Assembly (NCBI RefSeq): GCF_026151205.1
Contig: NC_087081.1
Location: 9,109,246 to 9,173,245 of the forward strand
Direction of reading: 5' to 3'
Source: Bolinopsis microptera
Lineage: Eukaryota > Ctenophora > Tentaculata > Lobata > Bolinopsidae
Length of the DNA: 64,000 nt
Both the position numbers and the translations under genes were made by a program. Within the stretch, counting starts at the first letter, position 1; each line of letters begins with the position of its first letter. This document shows positions 60,801 through 64,000 of the stretch, in pieces. The notes beneath the pieces were generated by a model. It ran no database searches and was not told where the DNA came from. It saw only the letters and a list, made by a program, of their open reading frames with translations.

Positions 60801-62647
60801 TAATTCATTACCATGATAATATATCCTTGCATTATGACTTTAATAAACCTTCACAGCATAAGTGATGAAACCCCTGCACGGTTTCTTACTAATATGGCGT
60901 GAAATTGTACCCACCAATTCAATGATTTAATGTTTGTTCACTTTTACAGAGAGCTTCGTCTACAGAGTTCACTTTGACGGCGGAGAGGAACAAGTTCTCA
61001 GTTTCAACGGGGAATTCTCCGACACTTACAAAGAAATCGAGTATCAAAGTTATACGTTGAAGTACAGATTCATGAACAAGTACTCCTCCGGTAAGTGAAT
61101 TTAATATTTTTAGGTTTTTTTTGTTAATTATAATTAAACCAAATGAATTACAGTGAGATTGTAGAACGAGGAACTGAGACCTGACCAAGTGTTCACTGGA
61201 TTAGATCTTAACATTACATTTTATTTATGCTTACATTTTACTTCGGAATCAGTAACTAATAATGCAGTAACTAATTAATTCATTTTGTCCAGGAGATCTA
61301 CGAGAGAAGAATGCATTTGTAGAATTGAGCTTATCAAGATCATACTACCACATCAACAGCAGCTATACTGGAAGTAAGTTTCAATGTGTTGAAAAATCTG
61401 AAACTTAGAATATGACACTTTTAGGTTGACTTTTTTAGAAAAAATTAGTAGAACTTGGTCACGTCATGAGCTTATCTTCTTTATTTTATTTCAGCCACGG
61501 ATTTGGATATAAACGTTGGTTGTGAGGGTGACGCCAATAAAGAGATTGGACCCGACAACATCTTTTTCCTAGGTATGTGATTTTATAAGACTACATGATG
61601 TGTCAACGGGGGCAGACGGCAGGTGTTAAAAAATAAAAACAGAAAAAGGAATTAAGAAGGAAATCGGCCGTGTATTCCGTATACTAAAGTACATTCTTGG
61701 CTGTTGTCACTGCCCCTCTTAAATAAATTGGTTGCGCCATATTCATTTTACTGTAATTTTCAAACTTCTAAAATTACGATAACATGGTCGCCAATAATTG
61801 CTACTCAAAATGGTCTTATGGCGGACGGTCACACTGAAGGATTGAGAGTTTGTAAGGCGCGGAGCAAAATGTCATCAAAAAAGCGCGCATCACGTATCCG
61901 TCCGTGAGAATTTAATTTCAGGGTGGGTAAATAATATCTTCCTGGCCCCGATATCTGAGCGGGAGTATACTTGTGCTTATCTGAGGGGTGTTTCATTATC
62001 AAAACGGTATAAAATATGATTGGTATGTTTCTAACGGCAATTAGTCTTAAGTCTGTGAAGATGTGACCTTATCGTCAGGTTGCTGACATGAGTTGTGACT
62101 CACCACCCTCAGATGAATACCTTACATAAGTCACTCGCTAGTGACGGTGTAGGCTGTAGTGATCTTTAAATTAGTTTGATCTCAGTACTGATGAGAAATG
62201 CATTAAATTCTGTCCATGTGTAATGAAATCATGTGGGGTTGATTTCGGAACTGAATGATCTCTCATTATTTACTCCATCAGATTAGTTCTTTTACTGATT
62301 TAAACCAAAAATCCCGAGCACAATACGATTTAAGACAAAAGCAGCGATTTTAGGTTGAGTACAAGCTCAATGAAAATCTACAAACAACAATAATTAAAAT
62401 TATTATAAAATCATACCATACACAGGAGCTGGGTGTAAGTTAAAGGTGGGTGACTAGTGACTAGTGCTTCTATCGGGATATTAGTGATTACACTACTGCT
62501 TCTAACAAATAGTACAGTTATAAATAACATTATCCCTCCGCAGGACTGCCCCTGTTTCCTTCCGACATTACTGTCCTTCGGCTAAACTGTCTCTCCTTCG
62601 ACCAATCAAGCCCGGAGTCTTACTTCGGACCTCTTACGGTGGGACGC
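24430..62647 (+). CDS. Secreted or membrane Ig-domain protein with PKD-like segment, 11 exons, open at right edge
   Basis: Eleven segments join with matching phases and GT..AG borders: 24430-24608, 24903-24964, 25161-25300, 58497-58704, 59246-59414, 59673-59821, 60494-60598, 60950-61090, 61293-61373, 61495-61572 and 62544-62647. They total 1416 nt, or 472 codons, with no stop. Residues 1-17 ([17 protein letters not shown]) look like a signal peptide. Residues about 80-195 form an Ig-like fold with RLCCDV, LQWYYY and EGAYACRV carrying the core Cys, Trp and Cys. Exon 8 has [10 protein letters not shown] and SDTYKEIEY, suggesting a PKD-like strand pattern. Six of the seven introns after the Ig domain are phase 1. 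The transmembrane or C-terminal part lies beyond the window. No named family is recognised; recognition or adhesion is only inferred from the domains. Confidence 0.75.
24903..24964 (+). CDS. Exon 2 (copy A): acidic linker
   Basis: It encodes [20 protein letters not shown]. The acceptor TCCTCTCGACAG follows a pyrimidine tract and the donor is T|GTAAGT. The entry phase fits exon 1 and the exit phase fits exon 3. The longer frame reading in from 24739 is intron read-through. Confidence 0.7.
25161..25300 (+). CDS. Exon 3 (copy A): first half of Ig-like domain
   Basis: It encodes [20 protein letters not shown] and then [13 protein letters not shown], so it supplies the first core Cys and the core Trp. 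It ends CAG|GTTGGG in phase 0, before an intron of about 33 kb. Confidence 0.7.
26482..27365. repeat. 74-bp satellite array, copy A (about 12 units)
   Basis: The unit reads TACTGCACTTAAAACATGTG, TTATCATCTYGTACTATTAC, ATCTTCTGCTGTAATACTGA, GTACACACTCCCTG. Variable sites include CTTGTAC/CTCGTAC and ACTGAG/GCTCAG/ACTCAG. Since 74 is not divisible by three, encoded peptides are accidental. Confidence 0.9.
27390..27434. repeat. Pair of perfect short palindromes
   Basis: TGCTGTGAAACTAG, A, then its exact reverse complement fill 27390-27418. AAAACTAG, A, CTAGTTTT fill 27418-27434. They sit at the right border of the satellite in both copies. Confidence 0.85.
27440..29264. other. Copy A unique intronic segment
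   Basis: No gene is recognised. A more GC-rich patch at about 28480-28560 (CCGCAACCCAACCTGCCGGA and GAAGCCGCGCCGCGTGTC) is preserved in B at about 45045-45105. At 27858/27859 lies the empty site matching the TA-flanked insertion of copy B. Confidence 0.5.
29266..29293. repeat. (CT)n microsatellite, copy A
   Basis: A CT run preserved in copy B at 45816-45845, slightly longer there. Confidence 0.85.
29467..29626. repeat. 22-bp E-box array, copy A (7 units)
   Basis: The unit is GATCACGTGACACTATAACC CT. Every unit contains the palindrome TCACGTGA, with CACGTG the canonical E-box core of bHLH-zip factors. Variants have GATACT in place of GACACT. Confidence 0.85.
29640..31807. other. Copy A right intronic segment
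   Basis: AT-rich and non-coding. It contains the undisturbed target ACAGTA at 30313-30318 for the second foldback-like insertion. It also contains 30667-30721, which is replaced by the CCGGTC-rich element in copy B. Short tandem TACATGGTACTG units lie near 31508-31535. Confidence 0.5.
31808..32272. repeat. 49-bp array, copy A (about 9.5 units)
   Basis: The unit reads CCTACTTTAMCAGTGTCAGT, ACAGGATAGCTAATCCTGAT, AATACTCTA. AGGAT..ATCCT can form a small stem in each unit. One unit near 32085 has small deletions. The last unit is cut after ACAGGA, at the junction with copy B. Confidence 0.9.
32593..32654 (+). CDS. Exon 2 duplicate (copy B)
   Basis: It is identical to 24903-24964, including both splice sites. 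Exon 1 could splice here in frame, but an exon 3 to exon 2B join would shift the frame. Confidence 0.5.
32851..32990 (+). CDS. Exon 3 duplicate (copy B)
   Basis: It is identical to 25161-25300. It could replace copy A's exon 3, but it cannot follow it in frame because exon 3 enters in phase 1 and leaves in phase 0. Confidence 0.5.
34172..42222. repeat. 74-bp satellite array, copy B (about 108 units)
   Basis: The unit is that of copy A, and the array is about nine times longer. Short-unit variants (TACTATTACTGTAATACTC, lacking the ATCTTCTGC block) occur near 36286, 36990 and 41790. An identical irregular stretch occurs at 36216-36446 and 41720-41950, showing a 5504-bp higher-order duplication inside the array. 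Confidence 0.9.
42282..42326. repeat. Palindrome pair, copy B
   Basis: Same two palindromes as at 27390-27434, unchanged. Confidence 0.85.
42755..44405. mobile_element. TA-flanked foldback-type DNA element (1651 bp)
   Basis: It is absent from copy A, where GTAGTTAGTGTTG is intact. Here the TA is duplicated at 42753-42754 and 44406-44407. The ends are inverted: CGGGTATATGGCCCCCAGAA at left, with its reverse complement at right. The word CCCCAGAATATAGG (or a near match) occurs five times in plus orientation in the left two thirds and three times inverted in the right third. A complete second left end, with TA, is at 43838-43860. No transposase frame is seen. TA targets suggest a Tc1/mariner-related or similar non-autonomous element. 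Confidence 0.8.
44408..45815. other. Copy B unique intronic segment, left part
   Basis: Near-identical counterpart of 27858-29264, with scattered single substitutions. No gene. Confidence 0.6.
45816..45845. repeat. (CT)n microsatellite, copy B
   Basis: Counterpart of 29266-29293. Confidence 0.85.
46017..46355. repeat. 22-bp E-box array, copy B (15 units)
   Basis: Counterpart of 29467-29626 with 15 CACGTG cores in place of seven. One unit carries a 5-bp insertion (ACTGTACTATAACC). Confidence 0.85.
46360..47041. other. Copy B intronic segment before the foldback-like insertion
   Basis: Counterpart of 29630-30312 with several substitutions and small indels. No gene. Confidence 0.55.
47042..47047. 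repeat. Left 6-bp target duplication ACAGTA
   Basis: Repeated at 49584-49589. Copy A has a single ACAGTA at 30313-30318 in the same context (CATCATGTACAGTAATATTC). Confidence 0.9.
47048..49583. mobile_element. Foldback-like non-autonomous element, copy 2 (2536 bp)
   Basis: It has the same architecture as 5424-9027: a terminal G run (18 here) plus TGTCACGTCCGTCTATGTCC, a GGACATAGGC array, a short unique segment, a polypyrimidine core (about 47370-49320), an inverted TCCGCCAATG/TCCGTCCGAG array, the CTCATAGAATCCAAAAAGGA module and a terminal C run (7). The unoccupied site in copy A defines both ends to the base. It is about 1.07 kb shorter than copy 1, almost entirely in the pyrimidine core. 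Confidence 0.85.
47370..49320. repeat. 2 kb polypyrimidine core of copy 2
   Basis: Same TCCTCC/CAGTCC words as copy 1, with a different order and number of blocks. No real coding sequence. Confidence 0.9.
49584..49589. repeat. Right 6-bp target duplication ACAGTA
   Basis: Directly follows the terminal C run and matches 47042-47047. Confidence 0.9.
49936..50861. mobile_element. CCGGTC-rich inserted element (about 926 bp), possibly hAT-like
   Basis: It replaces 55 bases of copy A (30667-30721). Two arrays of CCGGTC/CCCGGT words (about 49946-50175 and 50640-50850), in the same orientation, flank an AT-rich middle. The ends CAGGAGGTGACCGGG and, inverted, AGGCCTGACCGGG are similar, and flanks CAAAATAT and AAAATCAT could be a damaged 8-bp duplication, which would fit a hAT-like element. 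The left end holds the palindrome CCCGGTACCGGG. There is no transposase. Confidence 0.55.
50862..51948. other. Copy B right intronic segment
   Basis: Counterpart of 30722-31807 with about 45 bases missing near 51079 and an extra TACATGGTACTG-type unit near 51620. No gene. Confidence 0.55.
51950..53283. repeat. 49-bp array, copy B (about 27 units)
   Basis: Same unit as 31808-32272. A CTGATAATTATACTC variant recurs about nine units apart (near 52625 and 53070) and a CTACCAACTTT variant recurs too, suggesting a higher-order period. Confidence 0.9.
53284..56937. other. Right part of intron 3
   Basis: No exon or transposon is recognised. A segment at about 54716-54790 (CAAATATTTTCTTTATCAAG, then AAAACTCAAGCTTAGA and AGGCCTTCTTTCGAA) is repeated in diverged form at 54955-55035. 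Several CCGGT words cluster at 53578-53650. Confidence 0.5.
56938..57112. repeat. C-rich tandem array (AACTACTGCACCCCCC)n
   Basis: About ten AACTACTG units are separated by C runs of 4 to 14. The C strand could form i-motifs and the G strand quadruplexes. Confidence 0.85.
57113..58496. other. End of intron 3
   Basis: Non-coding. The polypyrimidine-poor acceptor region TTACTTAATTTCACAG precedes exon 4. No other feature is seen. Confidence 0.5.
58497..58704 (+). CDS. Exon 4: second half of Ig-like domain
   Basis: It opens in phase 0 after TTTCACAG and encodes [20 protein letters not shown] and [14 protein letters not shown], the last with the second core Cys in a typical D..G.Y.C setting. It ends T|GTAAGT in phase 1. 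Confidence 0.8.
59246..59414 (+). CDS. Exon 5: acidic then beta-rich segment
   Basis: It encodes [19 protein letters not shown], then [11 protein letters not shown] and [10 protein letters not shown]. The acceptor ATTTCAG is preceded by three CTATTTCA repeats. An alternative upstream acceptor at 59174 would add a proline run from a C homopolymer and is disfavoured because its phase does not fit. It exits in phase 2. Confidence 0.75.
59673..59821 (+). CDS. Exon 6: beta-rich segment
   Basis: It encodes [20 protein letters not shown] and then [11 protein letters not shown] and LQRTWTVS. The alternating hydrophobic pattern suggests beta strands of an extracellular sandwich fold. It exits in phase 1. 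Confidence 0.75.
59943..60201 (+). repeat. Two decoy copies of the exon 7 acceptor region
   Basis: TCTCTAAAGTAGCCTCTAAA followed by TTGTGTATCCTCAG|GTCCTTATGTTAAG occurs at 59943-59992, and a second version ends CAG|GACCTTACGTTAAG at 60147-60195. Both mimic the true junction at 60493/60494 (CCTCAG|GACCTTATGTGAAG). Spliced in phase 1, either would encode GPYVK and then reach a stop within about 15 codons. Confidence 0.75.
60402..60421. repeat. Poly(C) tract in intron 6
   Basis: A C homopolymer lies upstream of exon 7. A similar C run at 59199-59214 precedes exon 5. Lengths may be unreliable. Confidence 0.7.
60494..60598 (+). CDS. Exon 7
   Basis: It encodes [20 protein letters not shown] and then [11 protein letters not shown]. 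The phase is 1 in and 1 out, a symmetric cassette. The acceptor side has an internal duplication (AAATTGTGTTTCCTC twice). Confidence 0.75.
60950..61090 (+). CDS. Exon 8: PKD-like segment
   Basis: It encodes [20 protein letters not shown] and then [20 protein letters not shown]. The pattern V.FdgGe....s....f..tY....Y.l.....N resembles a PKD domain, whose hallmark is WDFGDG; here HFDGGE is a weak match. Symmetric phase 1. Confidence 0.75.
61293..61373 (+). CDS. Exon 9
   Basis: It encodes [20 protein letters not shown] and then an NSS glycosylation sequon. Symmetric phase 1. Confidence 0.7.
61495..61572 (+). CDS. Exon 10
   Basis: It encodes [20 protein letters not shown] and then DNIFFL. The acceptor follows TTTATTTTATTTCAG. 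Symmetric phase 1. Confidence 0.7.
62544..62647 (+). CDS. Exon 11
   Basis: It encodes [20 protein letters not shown] and then [10 protein letters not shown], with an NCL(S) tract and a free Cys. The donor CGC|GTAAGT leaves phase 0. Frames that read on past 62647 are intronic. Confidence 0.65.
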
Positions 62648-64000
62648 GTAAGTAGGCTTGCTTTTTGCCGTTTCTCTCGCCAGGCTGTTTTCGGAAGTTT
62701 CAGGTTTTGGAGTTTTGCGGAATTTTTTCGACCTAAAAAAAGGAATGACTGTTTGCTAGAGTGCTCTGTGGTTTGCAACTTTTTTAATCGAACTTGCATA
62801 TTTCTAAAGTCTGAGGAAGTTTGTTCCCAAAAGTATAGTTGTACGGGATTATTCTTCATGCTCCGTTATTGTGACAGAAGGCAGGGATAAGGGAAACAAA
62901 CGGGACAGTCTTACCTTATCCTTTGTAATCCTGTTTAAACCTTAGCTAAATTAGTAAATTATTGTGTTGGAGCCAACCAATTAAACTTTACAATCGAAGT
63001 CTAAATTTTAATTTACATTTGATGGCTCTATTTTTTTTCTAAGAAAAAGTTATCCTTTCCGAGGGATGAGATTTTGAAACGGCAATGAGCAATGTGCTGT
63101 ATATGTGAGTAAATATGTACACACTTAAAGTATTTGTTCACCACCACTCAGATATTGCACATAATTACTATAATTATGTATAATACAATGTTTAACACAC
63201 ACTATTCTGCACTTTTCGTTGATTGATCAATAGCCAATCTGGTACTTTGCAACTCTTCACACCCCACTGCAGGCACGAATAATGAATAATAATTGTTTCA
63301 TGTAAAGCAAATTCTTCATATAATAAAGCTCACTTCTTTTCTATGTTGTGCCGAATAAATCATGTAGAATGTAGATAATGTCGCCAGGACATTGCCCCCC
63401 TTCTTTTATCTTCAGCCACGGTTAGTTTTGTATACATCTTTTATTGATATCTTTTTATCTCGGTGAACTTGGTACTTTAGGGTAGCAGTGTATAATCAAA
63501 ACAATAGTCTGAGTTTAAATTGTGTTCATGATAGCTCAAACTCTCATTATATTTTTTCTGCGTTCATAGAACCGATGATTTATTACTGTTAAGTGCTCTT
63601 TTTTTGGTGAGCTGTTGACATATTTTCGTTGGAAATACTCTACAATATAATCAGTGGATTCCAGGAGAACATACCCATTACACGTTACAGATAAAAATCA
63701 AGTGTTTTTGACACTTCGAATTTTCAATTATTTCTTATCTTTCATAGTCTAGATTTAGGAGAAGGTTTTGCTAGCACGTATACTATTCGAAGAATGCCTA
63801 TAATAAACTGCAGTTGTATCTGATCTGAATGTGAAGTTCCCACCTCATCTTGGATTCTCAAAGTATGGCTATCAGCCAATTATAGGGCTATTAGCCCACC
63901 ATCATTGCCATTATAAATTTGTTGCTAATATTAACTCTGTTGAGTTTAATTAATCGTTGTTTTAATCTCACTGATTTTGTGAATGCAGAATGTTGTTCAT
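62648..64000 (+). other. Last visible intron, possible exon 12 start at the edge
   Basis: No exon is evident up to 63988. TTTTGTGAATGCAG ends at 63988 and the remaining 12 bases are open in phase 0 (NVVH), so exon 12 might start at 63989. This is too short to confirm. Confidence 0.35.

Noticed and set aside
60919-61188. Minus-strand 89-codon frame
   Set aside because: Antisense shadow of exon 8.
63416-63468. Possible exon after TTTTATCTTCAG
   Set aside because: In the required phase it reaches a stop after 16 codons with no donor supporting a real exon; the acceptor is otherwise plausible.
1-64000. tRNA and rRNA genes
   Set aside because: I looked for the GGTTCGAATCC-type B box and for conserved rRNA words and saw none convincing.

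Overview
This window is nuclear DNA from an invertebrate animal. It has split genes with GT..AG introns, degenerate LINE retrotransposons, DNA transposons with target-site duplications, and long satellite arrays in an AT-rich background. Nothing bacterial was seen. The species cannot be fixed from sequence alone; a marine invertebrate with a compact-exon, repeat-rich genome is a guess.

Positions 1-24400 are a transposon graveyard. In order they hold short AT-rich repeats, a LINE C-terminal fragment (minus, 2635-3366), a 3.6 kb foldback-like element with a 3 kb polypyrimidine core (5424-9027), and a broken RTE-type LINE (plus, about 9034-12338). They continue with a broken CR1/L2-type LINE (minus, about 14020-19290) split by a 2 kb TTAA-flanked element (14813-16855). 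After that come hairpins, a small hAT-like MITE with a 29-G tract, a gag-like remnant and a further LINE tail.

Positions 24430 to the right edge hold one plus-strand gene. Eleven exons join with consistent phases into 472 codons, open at the right edge. The product starts with a signal peptide, followed by an immunoglobulin-like domain split between exons 3 and 4, then extracellular-looking beta-rich segments including a PKD-like stretch. Most introns after the Ig domain are phase 1, as in modular extracellular proteins.

Intron 3 is about 33 kb. It contains a direct duplication: copy A 24595-32272 and copy B 32274-53283. The duplication also carries exons 2 and 3. The copies are nearly identical on the left and more diverged on the right. 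B differs by expansion of a 74-bp satellite (about 12 to about 108 units), a 22-bp E-box repeat (7 to 15) and a 49-bp repeat (about 9.5 to 27). B also has three insertions absent from A: a TA-flanked element (42755-44405), a second foldback-like polypyrimidine element (47048-49583) and a CCGGTC-rich element (49936-50861). Copy A therefore acts as a natural empty-site control. The duplication may be real, or it may be two haplotypes joined end to end by the assembler; exon phases and the noisy junction near 32274 favour checking the latter first.

The most novel-looking item is the foldback-like family. Its two copies have G-run/C-run termini, inverted 10-bp/20-bp subterminal arrays, 6-bp target duplications (TTTACT and ACAGTA) and an expandable CTCC-rich loop.
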